A stretch of DNA of 64,000 bases, taken from the NCBI GenBank assembly GCA_035517695.1, contig DATIYI010000193.1, positions 1-64,000 on the forward strand. Direction: 5' to 3'. The position numbers were made by a program, and so were the translations under genes. The notes beneath the pieces are model-generated. The model was not told where the DNA came from, ran no database searches, and saw nothing but the letters and a program-made list of their open reading frames with translations. This DNA is from DATFVJ01 sp035517695 (GTDB lineage: Bacteria > Actinomycetota > Actinomycetes > Streptosporangiales > Streptosporangiaceae). This document shows positions 41,965 to 50,451 of the stretch, piece by piece (the first letter of the stretch is position 1; each line of letters starts with the position of its first letter).

Positions 41965-42834
41965 TCAACCGCCCGCCGCGACAGTGAGCTTGTTGACCAC
42001 ATCCACGACGCCGTCGATGTCCCAGATCAGCTTGATGGCAACGGCGATCATGTCTTGCTGGTCCTGTGGTGCAGGCTGGCCGCTAAGCGTGACGACGCCC
42101 TCCCGCACGTCGACTGTCACGCTGTCCGGATCAGCGAACAGCATCTCGGCCAAGATGGCACGGACGTCGTCGGCGAGATCCTCGTCAGGACGGAGGAAGA
42201 CGCTGAGCAGGTCGCGGCGGCTGACGATGCCGATCAGTATTCCCGCTGGGTCAACCACCGGCAGGCGCTTGATGTGATGCTGGTTCATCAGCCTTGCCGC
42301 GGCCGGAATCGTTGCGTCCGGGTGGATGGTGATGGCAGGCGAGGTCATCAGTTCGCCGGCGGTGCGGGCCGGGTGCTTACCGCCCGCGGGCCGGTGCAGC
42401 ACGCCAGGCCGGCGAAGCCGCGTTCTGGCGCCGCGCTCCTCCTCCAGGACGAGGAGGTCGGCTTCTGACACGACCCCGGCCACGTGGCGGCCCATGATCA
42501 GCACTGGCATGGCACTGATCTTGTGCTCGGCCAGCAGGGTGGCGACCTCCTTGGACGTGGTGATCCGGTCAACAGTCACCACTGATGTCGTCATGACATC
42601 ACGGACTCTGCGGTGCCAGCGGCCGCGGCGCTCGTGCCCGTCACCGTTGCCCGCGTGCGCGGTCGGCGACCGGTGGGTGGCTGGGGGCTTCGAGGGCGAC
42701 TCACCCACGTGTTCCTCGACCGTACCGACCGCCCGTGCGACATCAGACGCGCTGGCACGGCCGTGCAGGGATTCATAGTATGCGGCACCGAGGTGACGCA
42801 GCATCGCATCGAAAAGGGCGTCGCGGCGGTTCAT
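41965..42834 (-). CDS. CBS-pair and BON domain protein 2
   Basis: A 289-residue paralogue. After a variable N-terminus (residues 1-75, Ser/Pro/His-rich) come the CBS motifs (VRDVMTTSVVTVDRITTSKEV…VAGVVSEADLLVLEEE; AGELMTSPAITIHPDATI…LIGIVSRRDLLSVF) and a BON domain (VTVDVREGVVTLSGQPAPQDQQDMIAVAIKLIWDIDGVVDVVNKL). It differs from paralogue 1 by the extended N-terminus. A 12-bp triplicate repeat lies just upstream, and no clear DosR-like box was seen within 150 bp. Confidence 0.9.
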   Translation of the reverse strand: MNRRDALFDAMLRHLGAAYYESLHGRASASDVARAVGTVEEHVGESPSKPPATHRSPTAHAGNGDGHERRGRWHRRVRDVMTTSVVTVDRITTSKEVATLLAEHKISAMPVLIMGRHVAGVVSEADLLVLEEERGARTRLRRPGVLHRPAGGKHPARTAGELMTSPAITIHPDATIPAAARLMNQHHIKRLPVVDPAGILIGIVSRRDLLSVFLRPDEDLADDVRAILAEMLFADPDSVTVDVREGVVTLSGQPAPQDQQDMIAVAIKLIWDIDGVVDVVNKLTVAAGG

Positions 42835-42851
42835 TTCTTCCGCCTCCTAAT

Positions 42852-42887
42852 GTCGAGTCAGCTGTCGAGTCAGCTGTCGAGTCAGCT
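42852..42887. repeat. three perfect 12-bp repeats upstream of CBS-BON gene 2
   Basis: GTCGAGTCAGCT three times head to tail, ending 18 bp before the start codon, where they overlap the 5' leader. The rest of 42835-43150 has no gene; a weak box-like GGGGCGCCTGGCC lies at about 43115. Confidence 0.9.
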
Positions 42888-43150
42888 GGTTACATATTGG
42901 CACCAGCCAACGCCAACCAAGACCGGCACCGACCGGTCCGTGACCCCGAACTGCGGGCCACTGCAGGTGTACCCGGCTGGCACCGGGGGCAGACCCCGGG
43001 CCGACGCTAGCTGGCGGCAACCCCGCCGCCGCCTCGTCGCAGCCAGCCGCCAACTGGACGCGACCGTACCCCCAGGCCTGACACCTGGCAGGCACGGCCG
43101 CTCATGCGGAGGGAACAGGGGCGCCTGGCCGCTCGTCCCGCTCCGGCGGA

Positions 43151-43591
43151 TCAGCTTTCCTGCTTCACTTGCTTCGCGGACTTGACCGGGATCTGCCGGC
43201 CGGCGACCTGCTCCTTCTGCTTAAGCCCAACGGTGATCTCGAGGATCCCCTTGTCATAGGTGGCCTTCACATCATCCTCGTCCGCGCCGACGGGCAGCTG
43301 GATATGCCGCGAGGACACGCCGTAGTAGAACTCCGAGCGGTGCTTCGTCTCCGTCTCCTCGTGCCGCTCCGCGTGAATGGTGAGAATGCCCTTCGAGACA
43401 GTGACCTCGACCTGCTTATCCGGGTCGATGCCCGGAAGTTCGGCACGCACGACGTAATGGCCGTCTTCGACGTAGTCCTCCAATCGCATGGGGTGGGCCA
43501 TGAAGGGACGCAGCGCGGAGAAGGGCGATTCGATCCAGTCGAAAAGGTCAGGGACCAGGCCCCTGACCTGGGTGCGCGTCAGTGCGCTCAT
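43151..43591 (-). CDS. Hsp20/alpha-crystallin small heat-shock protein (HspX-like)
   Basis: A 146-residue chaperone close in size to M. tuberculosis HspX (144), a major DosR-induced protein. The alpha-crystallin domain runs from about 38 to 130: DGHYVVRAELPGIDPDKQVEVTVSKGILTIHAERHEE and the terminal GILEITVGLKQ (GILxIxV). It holds unfolded proteins during hypoxic or stationary stress. ATG 43591 follows AAGGTGGG. A DosR-like box lies 60 bp upstream. It is in the same direction as the Rv1733c-like gene, 78 bp away. Confidence 0.9.
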   Translation of the reverse strand: MSALTRTQVRGLVPDLFDWIESPFSALRPFMAHPMRLEDYVEDGHYVVRAELPGIDPDKQVEVTVSKGILTIHAERHEETETKHRSEFYYGVSSRHIQLPVGADEDDVKATYDKGILEITVGLKQKEQVAGRQIPVKSAKQVKQES

Positions 43592-43650
43592 AGATCCCAC
43601 CTTCCCTCGGTCTCTGACTCGATCCCATCGCCTGCCGGTCCGCCCCGCTA

Positions 43651-43664
43651 GGGGCGAAGGTCGC
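43651..43664 (-). promoter_or_regulatory. DevR/DosR-like box (Hsp20 gene)
   Basis: GGGGCGAAGGTCGC, 60 bp before the Hsp20 ATG and just after the Rv1733c-like stop. It departs from the island consensus at one 3' position (G for C). Confidence 0.55.
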
Positions 43665-43668
43665 GCGC

Positions 43669-44274
43669 TTAGCTGCGATGACTCCACTGCGGTTCGATCG
43701 CCTCCCACGCGGCCTCCCAGCCACTCAGCCTGTGCCGCTCGAGCAGCCGGCATGCCACGGCGCCCACGCTGAGCAGCAGGACGGCGAGCGCGATTGGCGC
43801 GAAGATGACTCCCGCCACCACCCGGTCGACAAGCTGGGCAGATGTCAGTGGCGGGCTCGTTTCCCGGCCGGCTCCGTCGATCCAGATGCGCACTGTGTGG
43901 CCCGCGGTGGTACCGCCAGGCGTAGGAACCTCGCCCACTCGAACCGATCCGTCTGGCGCAGTCCAACGTGCGCGCACCCAGGCGAATGTTGTCGACTCAT
44001 ACATGAAGCTCGAATCCTTGGGCGCGTTGTCGATCAAAGTTGCCGGCACGCGGTGCCATGCCTGTTGCGTGTGCCGGACACGCATGCTCGCCGCCTGCGC
44101 GAGGTGGCCGGCGCTAACGGCCGCCAGCGGCGCGCCTACCAGGAACGCGCCAAGCAACGCGGCGATGATGGAGGCCTCGGCCCGGTCAGAACGCCGCCGG
44201 AGCGGGTTGCGATCCAGCCCGAGCCACCTGGCTAGCCTGGCCAGCCTGGTCATTTTCGGTGCCGTCTTGATCAT
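43669..44274 (-). CDS. Rv1733c-like membrane protein
   Basis: A 201-residue protein with two membrane helices (about 38-60, ASIIAALLGAFLVGAPLAAVSAG; and 160-182, VVAGVIFAPIALAVLLLSVGAV) flanking an extracytoplasmic domain with VPATLIDNAP, VRARWTAPDGSVRVGEVPTPGGTTAGHTVRIWID. The DRNPLRRRSDRAEA start and this domain order match the actinobacterial Rv1733c family, a DosR-regulon membrane protein of unknown function. ATG 44274 follows GGAGG. It begins 28 bp after the M50 protease stop and is probably its operon partner. Confidence 0.8.
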   Translation of the reverse strand: MIKTAPKMTRLARLARWLGLDRNPLRRRSDRAEASIIAALLGAFLVGAPLAAVSAGHLAQAASMRVRHTQQAWHRVPATLIDNAPKDSSFMYESTTFAWVRARWTAPDGSVRVGEVPTPGGTTAGHTVRIWIDGAGRETSPPLTSAQLVDRVVAGVIFAPIALAVLLLSVGAVACRLLERHRLSGWEAAWEAIEPQWSHRS

Positions 44275-44301
44275 CGCTGTCACCTCCGTCCCGACGGGTC
44301 G

Positions 44302-45546
44302 CTAGCGGTTGACCGGACGCTGCTGCGTCGGCCATTCACTCGGTCCGGCGCCGTCACCGACGGTGCCGTTGCTTGTGGGGCCGTCATTTGCGGCGCCGTT
44401 ACTTGTGGCGCCGTTGCTTGTGGCGCTGTGCAGCGGCGCCAGCTGCAGCGCACGGCGTAGATCCGCCGTCGTTACCGTGCCAACGATCCGGTTATCGGCC
44501 AGCACGACAGCGGCGAGCTCGCCCGCTATCGGCGGCCGGGTGAACAGCGATGCCGCCAAGTCGTCGGGCGCCACCCGATATCGCGGTGGCAGTGCCATCG
44601 CGACGCTGTCCAGCCGCAGCTCGGAGCGCTGAGCTGGATGGAGCCGAGCCATCTGATCAAGTGAGACGACACCGACGAGATCGCCGTCGAACCCGACCAC
44701 GGGGAACACGCTCTGGCGTGAATATGGTGCCACCCGCTCGACGAAACTCGCTGGTGTGCTCCAGCCGGGGGCGATGTCGGGATCAGGTGTCATGATGTCG
44801 CTGACTCGCACGCCCGCCATGGCGTCCTTGGCGCGTACGGCGTGCGCTTCCGCGCCCGCAGCGGTAGCCAGGAACCAGCCGATGAGCAGCAGCCAGAGAC
44901 CGGCAAGGTTCCGCCACCCGACGAACTCGGCCACGCCGGCCGCCGCAATGGCGATACCGACGTACCGGCCAGCCTGCGCGGCCAGGCTTTCCGCACGCGC
45001 CTGGTCGCCGTGGTGGTGCCACGCGAGCGCCTTCAGCACTCTGCCACCGTCCAGTGGGGCGCCAGGAAGCATGTTGAACACCGCGAGCAGAACGTTCATC
45101 GCCGCCAGCCAGAGCAGGGCGGCGGTGACGACAGCCAAACCGTGGACTTTCGCGGTCCCAAGCGCCGCTGCGCAGAAGACAGCTGCGGCGGCAACGCTGG
45201 TGGCGGGTCCGGCGAGGGCTATCTGGAGCTCGGCGGCCGGGGTCGTGGCCTGGCTGTCGAGCTCGGTGACGCCACCGAGCACCCACAGGGTGATCGAGCG
45301 CACCTGGACGCCCTTGTGGCGGGCGACAAGCGCGTGCGCAAGCTCGTGGGCAAGCAGCGAGCCGAGGAAAAGCAACGCGCCGGCGATCGCCATGATCCAG
45401 TAGGTACTGGCTGACCGATGGGGGATGATGCCAGGAAGAGCGCTCGCGCCGAGGATCTCCGCGATCAATGCGAGGATCACGATGGCAGACCAGTGCATAC
45501 CGACCGGGATGCCAGCCACCCGGCCGAGCCGCACGCTCTGCTTCAT
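44302..45546 (-). CDS. M50 site-2-type metalloprotease with CBS domains (Rv2625c-like)
   Basis: A 414-residue intramembrane zinc protease. Multiple helices; the zinc motif HELAHALVARHKG (HExxH) at about 70 and the distal NMLPGAPLDGGR (N-x2-PxxxLDGG). A CBS pair follows (about 235-350, DIMTPDPDIA…LVGVVSLDQM…IVGTVTTADLRRAL). The tail has an NGATS-type repeat. M. tuberculosis Rv2625c, beside hrp1, has this architecture and is DosR-induced. ATG 45546 follows GGAGAG; ATG 45561 also possible. Two DosR-like boxes lie 91-127 bp upstream. Confidence 0.9.
   Translation of the reverse strand: MKQSVRLGRVAGIPVGMHWSAIVILALIAEILGASALPGIIPHRSASTYWIMAIAGALLFLGSLLAHELAHALVARHKGVQVRSITLWVLGGVTELDSQATTPAAELQIALAGPATSVAAAAVFCAAALGTAKVHGLAVVTAALLWLAAMNVLLAVFNMLPGAPLDGGRVLKALAWHHHGDQARAESLAAQAGRYVGIAIAAAGVAEFVGWRNLAGLWLLLIGWFLATAAGAEAHAVRAKDAMAGVRVSDIMTPDPDIAPGWSTPASFVERVAPYSRQSVFPVVGFDGDLVGVVSLDQMARLHPAQRSELRLDSVAMALPPRYRVAPDDLAASLFTRPPIAGELAAVVLADNRIVGTVTTADLRRALQLAPLHSATSNGATSNGAANDGPTSNGTVGDGAGPSEWPTQQRPVNR
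44368..44430. repeat. 15-bp in-frame repeat at protease C-terminus
   Basis: About four imperfect copies of a 15-bp unit (GCGCCGTTGCTTGTG-like) encode NGATS-type repeats after the CBS pair. Confidence 0.7.
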
Positions 45547-45931
45547 GTGACGTCTCTCCATCCGGTCGCCTAGCTGAGGCGTTCACCTCGCCGCTAGCCT
45601 CACTGTCACTTTCGTCGTGGCAGGGCAGGCCGGTTAGGGGCGTTCAACCCGATCGGGGAGGGACTTAAAGCCCAAGCGGGCGGGACCACCGGGCGGGTAT
45701 GGGGCAGCGCCCGCTTGCCTACATCGGTGCAACCGGGTTTGCGGGCGCCATCGCCATCGGCAGACCAGCCGCCGGAGCACCCGGCGCGCACGCCGGCCGC
45801 CCCATACGCAGACGCAGACGCAGACGCAGACGCAGGAAACTATGCATAACGGCTGCGCGGACTGGTCCACCCTTCGCGGTGTAATCGCCGTACGCAGAAC
45901 CGGATATCAACGTCGATCACGTCATGAGCGG
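45547..45931. other. intergenic region, protease promoter and hexanucleotide repeat
   Basis: Besides the paired boxes this 385-bp gap contains five copies of ACGCAG at 45806-45835. No gene is supported. Confidence 0.7.
45637..45673 (-). promoter_or_regulatory. pair of DevR/DosR-like boxes (M50 protease gene)
   Basis: GGGGCGTTCAACCC at 45637-45650 and GGGACTTAAAGCCC at 45660-45673, 23 bp centre to centre, about two helical turns. The second keeps the GGGACTT half and the flanking CAA of the mycobacterial consensus. Paired boxes are common at strongly DosR-activated promoters. Confidence 0.7.
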
Positions 45932-46621
45932 CTACCAGGCCAGCGGCGGTACGGGGAACCGGTCGTCGCCGCGGCAGCGCAGATGCTCCTCAACCCGTAC
46001 CACGCCCTCGACCTCTCGTACGGCGCAGACCAGGCGGGAGACCACGTCGTGGCGGCGGACATGTCCGTTCAGCCTGACCACGCCGCAGATCGTGGTGACC
46101 GTCACGTCGGCGGTGTCCGTGGCGAACTCGCCGCCGAGGATCTCTCTCCTGATCTCCTCCTGGATGTCGTCGTCACGGCGCAAGTAAGCATTCAGCGCAT
46201 CGGACCTGGTCATGAGGCCAACCATCCGGCCGGTCGCTGGTTCGATGACCGGTAGTTGCGCTATCGCGTGCCGCCGCATCACCTGCGCCGCCTCTGTGAC
46301 CGTGGTATGCGGGAACACCGTGACCGGCGGCGCCGACATGAGCTCGGCGGCGATCGCGCCTGTCGCCTTCCTGCGGTCCCCACTCTCGTCCGGGCAGCCC
46401 CGCGGGCCAGCGCCCCGTGGGCCAGCGCCCTGCGGATCCGTTTCCCTGATGATCAAATCTGCGGGGGTGATGATGCCCTCGGGACGGCCCGCTGGATCGA
46501 CGACGAGCACGGCATCCGCGTGCTTGCTCCGCAGTACGGTCACGAGGTGCTTGAACGGGGTCGCAGCTCCTACGGCAGTGACTTCGGTGCTCATCACGTC
46601 CCGCACCAGGGTTCTGTGCAT
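45932..46621 (-). CDS. CBS-pair and BON domain protein 3
   Basis: A 229-residue paralogue: CBS motifs VRDVMSTEVTAVGAATPFKHL…GIITPADLIIRE and AAELMSAPPVTVFPHTTVTEAAQVM…MVGLMTRSDAL, then BON (VTVTTICGVVRLNGHVRRHDVVSRLVCAVREVEGVVRVEEHL). A GAGPRG repeat occurs in the inter-CBS linker. It is preceded by a DosR-like box and the phosphotransferase-kinase gene in the same direction, 107 bp upstream. Confidence 0.9.
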   Translation of the reverse strand: MHRTLVRDVMSTEVTAVGAATPFKHLVTVLRSKHADAVLVVDPAGRPEGIITPADLIIRETDPQGAGPRGAGPRGCPDESGDRRKATGAIAAELMSAPPVTVFPHTTVTEAAQVMRRHAIAQLPVIEPATGRMVGLMTRSDALNAYLRRDDDIQEEIRREILGGEFATDTADVTVTTICGVVRLNGHVRRHDVVSRLVCAVREVEGVVRVEEHLRCRGDDRFPVPPLAW

Positions 46622-46685
46622 CGCGTGACCTCCTTCCTGCGTGTCCCGTTGGTCTCACCGTGTAGTCCCATCGCCGCGCCGCACA

Positions 46686-46699
46686 GGGGCGAAAGACCT
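46686..46699 (-). promoter_or_regulatory. DevR/DosR-like box (CBS-BON gene 3)
   Basis: GGGGCGAAAGACCT, 65 bp before the CBS-BON 3 start codon. Weaker 3' half (GACCT for GTCCC). Confidence 0.5.
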
Positions 46700-46727
46700 A
46701 ACTTGGGCGGAACGGTTGGTTTGCCGA

Positions 46728-48362
46728 TCAGTCTGGTGGTATGAGCGGTCGTCGCGGCCGCGCCCCGTCCGACCCGCCCCGCCACGCGTGATACCGCGCG
46801 CCATGCGGCCTGATGGCAGCCAGCGCCTGGGCCACCGGATGATCGGATCCGGCGGCTGGGCTGTCCGGCCGGCCAGGCGCTCGGTCGCTGGTGTCGATGG
46901 TGATCGCGTCGGGCCAGGGTTCCCACGCCGCGGCAAGTTCGCGTGCCACCGCCACGCCTGCGTCGGACACGCCGCCGCGACGTTGACTGAGCCGGTTGAG
47001 CGTGAGGTCGGCAGGCGCGCTGCACGATAGCGGGACCAGGTCAGCCGCCGCGGCGCTCGCCGTGGCCACGGCAGCCGCCCGGTGCCGCGACGACGTCCAT
47101 GATGCGTCCGCGATGACCGACTCGCCGAGCGAAAGCAGCCTGGCCGAGCGGCGGAGCAGTTCGGCGTAGGTGCGTTCGGTCCAAGAGGTGGTGTAGATGC
47201 CGGCGCGGAAAGCAGCGGCGGCGGGACGCTCTGGCGGAATCCCTGCCAGTTCCTTTCTGATCCTGTCGCTGCTCAGCATGGTGAACCCGAGCCGGTCGGC
47301 GAGCTTGCCCGCGAGCGTGGACTTCCCGGTGCCAGGCGCCCCCCCGATGATGACCAGAGTGACGGCGCCGGCCCGCAGATGGTCCAGCGCGAGTTCCGTC
47401 AGCATTCTCGCGTCGTTTCCCGCGGTGTGCTGGCCTTGATCCCAGGCCAGGCAGGAGACCTTCGCCCGGACAAATGCCCGATATGCGACGTAATGGTGCC
47501 GCAGCGCCTGCGGTGCCGGGTCGGCCGAATACTCCATGTACCAGCCGGTGAACCGGTCGGCCAGGTCTGCGGCGCCGAGCCGTTCCAGATCCATGGTGAG
47601 GAAGGAGGCGTCGTCGAGCCCGTCGAGCCAGCGCAGCGTGTCATCGAAGTCGAGGCAGTCAAGTATCCGGGGCCCGTCATCGAGGCAGAAGATGTCGTCG
47701 GCGAGCAGGTCGCCGTGTCCGTCCACGACACGCCCGGCGCGGATGCGCGCGTCGAACAGCGGCTCACGTCCGCGGAGGAAACGCTCGGCCAGGCGCCACG
47801 TCTGCTCGATGGCCGCCGTCATCACAAGCCGGGATCCGAACGGCCGGGTCTGGTCGACGTTGTCCCGCCACCGCCTGCTGAGTGCGTCCCTGCCCCCCTG
47901 CCGTGCGATCTGGATGCCGCGAGACGCCGCCGCGTGCTGGGCCGCGAGCGTCCGCGCCACCTGCCGTAGCTGATCGGTCACCGGGGCGTGCCTTGCCACC
48001 AACGTGGAAAGGCGCCGGGCGGCGGGCATCCTGCGCATCACGAGAAGGTGATCGCATAGCTGGCCCGCGGGGTCGTTGACCGCCGCGATGCCAAGATAGA
48101 CGTCAGGCGCGAACCGCCGGTTCAGCTCCAGTTCCCGCTGGCAAGCGGCCGTACGCGCGGCCAGCGTGGTGAAGTCGAGAAATCCGAGGTTCACCGGCTT
48201 CTTCAGCTTGTAGGCGCGATCGCCGACGAAGAACACAGCGGCGGAATGCGTCTCGGCGACGCCGGCGTAGGGGGCCTGTGCCTGCCCCGCCCGCGCCGGG
48301 TTCTCCAGCACGGTCACCACCACCTCTGCACGACAGCCAACTGCACCGAAGGCAGTCCGCAT
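46728..48362 (-). CDS. aminoglycoside-phosphotransferase-like/P-loop kinase fusion (Rv2004c-like)
   Basis: About 544 residues. The N-terminal 320 form an APH-like kinase fold (FFVGDRAYKLKKPVNLGFLDF with the ATP-site Lys, VDGHGDLLADDIF as the catalytic HxDxxxxN-like loop, DCLDFDD as the metal motif). The C-terminal 190 are a gluconate-kinase-like ATPase with Walker A GGAPGTGKSTLA and SSDRIRKELAG. The same fusion is M. tuberculosis Rv2004c, in the DosR regulon; substrate unknown. Start uncertain: TTG 48404, ATG 48362 or GTGs at 48317-48323 are all in frame. It follows the hydrogenase protease gene in the same direction and may be in its operon. Confidence 0.8.
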   Translation of the reverse strand: MRTAFGAVGCRAEVVVTVLENPARAGQAQAPYAGVAETHSAAVFFVGDRAYKLKKPVNLGFLDFTTLAARTAACQRELELNRRFAPDVYLGIAAVNDPAGQLCDHLLVMRRMPAARRLSTLVARHAPVTDQLRQVARTLAAQHAAASRGIQIARQGGRDALSRRWRDNVDQTRPFGSRLVMTAAIEQTWRLAERFLRGREPLFDARIRAGRVVDGHGDLLADDIFCLDDGPRILDCLDFDDTLRWLDGLDDASFLTMDLERLGAADLADRFTGWYMEYSADPAPQALRHHYVAYRAFVRAKVSCLAWDQGQHTAGNDARMLTELALDHLRAGAVTLVIIGGAPGTGKSTLAGKLADRLGFTMLSSDRIRKELAGIPPERPAAAAFRAGIYTTSWTERTYAELLRRSARLLSLGESVIADASWTSSRHRAAAVATASAAAADLVPLSCSAPADLTLNRLSQRRGGVSDAGVAVARELAAAWEPWPDAITIDTSDRAPGRPDSPAAGSDHPVAQALAAIRPHGARYHAWRGGSDGARPRRPLIPPD

Positions 48363-48417
48363 GGCACTGAGTGGCCGGTCTGAGCGACCGCGAAAGGCTG
48401 CCAAGAAGCTACCGAGA

Positions 48418-49068
48418 TCATGAAATCGTGCTGCTCGCGATGCGCTCGCGTTTGCTGAGGACTGCGTGCGGTCCGAGGATGTCGTGGCGGACCGCGGCGG
48501 CAGCCGCGCCGATGGCGGCGGCGACCGCGGGAGTCATGCCGATGCCAAGCGTCAGGTCGGCGGCCTCGATCGCGTGCACGACCAGCCGTTGCGGCATCCG
48601 GTCCAGGGCGCTCGCCAGGCCGACTGCCTCGTCAAGCCCGAAAGCGTGGGTGCTACCCGGCCAGCCAATGCGCGGCCGGGCTTCGCCGCCGCCTGATCCG
48701 GCTGCGCCTGCGTCCGGTCGGGCTTGGCGAGCGCCGGGTCGGGCCTGGCCCGCGCCCGGACCTGTCCCGCCGGCGACACGGGAACCAGAGCTGACGATGG
48801 AACGGCTGACGATGGAACGGCTGACGATGAAACTGTGCAGCCGGCCGGGCGACGGCGGCTCAGCACGGACCGCGTCCACCACGACCGCGAGCGACGCGCC
48901 CGACCATGCTTCGATCAGGCGAACCGCATCACCGTCGGTGACGACCAGTTCGACCTCGCCAGGAAGCCGTCCGCGCAGTCGCTCGATAACGCGCGGCCCG
49001 ACGCCATCGTCGTGCCGGAATTCATTGCCGACCCCGATAACGACGATCCGCCCCGGCCGCGATGTCAC
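48418..49068 (-). CDS. hydrogenase maturation protease (HyaD/HybD type)
   Basis: A 216-residue endopeptidase that trims the C-terminus of the hydrogenase large subunit after nickel insertion. IVVIGVGNEFRHDDGVGPRVIERL holds the first Ni-sensing Glu, LAVVVDAVRA the Asp, and STHAFGLDEAVGLA the His. Between the last two lies an unusual insert of about 45 residues containing an IVSRS repeat and Gly/Ala/Arg-rich sequence, encoded by a 15-bp tandem repeat near 48795-48835. GTG 49068 overlaps the large-subunit stop (GTGA), so the pair is coupled. Confidence 0.85.
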   Translation of the reverse strand: MTSRPGRIVVIGVGNEFRHDDGVGPRVIERLRGRLPGEVELVVTDGDAVRLIEAWSGASLAVVVDAVRAEPPSPGRLHSFIVSRSIVSRSIVSSGSRVAGGTGPGAGQARPGARQARPDAGAAGSGGGEARPRIGWPGSTHAFGLDEAVGLASALDRMPQRLVVHAIEAADLTLGIGMTPAVAAAIGAAAAAVRHDILGPHAVLSKRERIASSTIS

Positions 49069-50363
49069 CCGCGGTCCATGCGGAGGTCGAGGAAGTGAGC
49101 GGCGCAGGAGATACACGGGTCGTAGCTTCTGATGAGCCGCTCACATGCCTGCGTCAGCTGATCGTCGGTGAGCCGGAGCCTGTCTTGCACAAAGCCACGC
49201 AGGTCATCCTCGATCGCGGCCTGGTTCTGCGAGGTGGGGGGCACGATCCGGGCGGACAGCACGGTCCCGTCCGCGGCAAGCTCGTAGCGGTGGTAAAGGA
49301 TCCCACGTGGCGCCTCGGTCACGCCGTGTCCGGTACCTGCGCGCGCGCCAACCGCGACCGCTGGGCGGTCGGGCGGTTCGTACGCGTCGATGATGCGCAG
49401 CGCTTCCTCGATCGCGTAGACGGTCTCGACCGCGCGCACGATTACGCTGCGGAACGGGTTGTCGGAGGTGGGCCCGAGTCCCGCCGCCGCCGCCACCTTC
49501 TGCGCGAGTGGTGACAATAGGCTGGAGTTGAGGGAGTAGCGCGGCTGCGGCCCGGTGAGGTAAGCACCCCGCCCGGCGAGGTGTGCGTGCAATGCGGTCG
49601 AGTACGGCACCTGCTCCTCGAGCACGTGGTTCTCGAAGTCGGCGGCGGTGAACCGCAACCCGCGGTCGGTCGCGATCGTCCCATCCTCGATGGGGTACCT
49701 GCGCGGGTGTGACATCGCCATCTGCTCGTGCCCGCAGCGGAAGTCAGGGAACTCGAAACCCGCCACCCACTGCGCGGTTTCCACGGCCAGATCGAGCGCC
49801 TGGCGCAGCGGCTCGCGCAGCGCGGTGAGTTCGTCACTGGAGGGCGCCCGGTGGAAGCCGCCCACCCGAACGTTCACCGGATGGATGGACCTGCCGCCGA
49901 CCGTCTCCATGATCGAATTTCCGGCCCGCCTGAGCGCGAACCCGCGCTCGACCAACGGGCGGTTGGCGCCGGCGAGTTCTATCCCGCTCGGGTAGCCGAG
50001 GAAGTCGGGCGCGTGCAGCAGATAGATGTGCAGTGCGTGGCTTTCGATCCACTCGCCGCAGTAGAGCAGCCGCCGGAGCTCGGCGAGTTGGCCATCGACG
50101 ATCACCCCGCAGGCGTCCTCGACCGCCCTGCAGGCACTCATCTGGTACGCGACCGGGCAGATCCCGCACACGCGCGCCGTTATGTCGGGCGGTTCTGTGT
50201 ACGCGCGGCCGCGCAGGAAGGCTTCGAAGAACCGCGGCGGTTCGTAGATCTCCAGCCGCACCTGCTCGACGGTGCCGCCGCGAGAGCGCACGTACATTGC
50301 GCCCTCGCCCTCCACCCGCGAGAGCGCGCCAACCGACAGCGTGCGCTGTTCTCGGTGCGTCAT
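49065..50363 (-). CDS. hydA: [NiFe] hydrogenase group 3b large subunit
   Basis: The catalytic Ni-Fe subunit, 432 residues. The two Cys pairs that bind the metal centre are in ARVCGICPVAYQMSA (L1) and YDPCISCAAHFLDL (L2, DPCxxCxxH). The L1 position often held by His is Tyr. Nine residues follow the L2 His and would be removed by the adjacent protease. AAGGAGG precedes ATG 50363. Group 3b enzymes reversibly couple H2 to NAD(P). The gene is 10 kb from hydBGD and on the opposite strand, so the enzyme depends on two operons; hyp accessory genes are not in the window. Confidence 0.9.
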   Translation of the reverse strand: MTHREQRTLSVGALSRVEGEGAMYVRSRGGTVEQVRLEIYEPPRFFEAFLRGRAYTEPPDITARVCGICPVAYQMSACRAVEDACGVIVDGQLAELRRLLYCGEWIESHALHIYLLHAPDFLGYPSGIELAGANRPLVERGFALRRAGNSIMETVGGRSIHPVNVRVGGFHRAPSSDELTALREPLRQALDLAVETAQWVAGFEFPDFRCGHEQMAMSHPRRYPIEDGTIATDRGLRFTAADFENHVLEEQVPYSTALHAHLAGRGAYLTGPQPRYSLNSSLLSPLAQKVAAAAGLGPTSDNPFRSVIVRAVETVYAIEEALRIIDAYEPPDRPAVAVGARAGTGHGVTEAPRGILYHRYELAADGTVLSARIVPPTSQNQAAIEDDLRGFVQDRLRLTDDQLTQACERLIRSYDPCISCAAHFLDLRMDRG

Positions 50364-50451
50364 CGGCGTCCTCCTTGCTGCGCGCGGCGTTATGACGAGT
50401 GGTGCTGCAGCGGGTGCGGCACCGACGCAACAGCGATGCGGCAGCGCTGCA

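Noticed and set aside
49065..50363. Tyr in place of His in the hydrogenase L1 motif as a sign of an inactive enzyme
   Set aside because: All four metal-binding Cys are intact, and I believe Tyr is common at this place in group 3b enzymes; an alignment would be needed to call it unusual.
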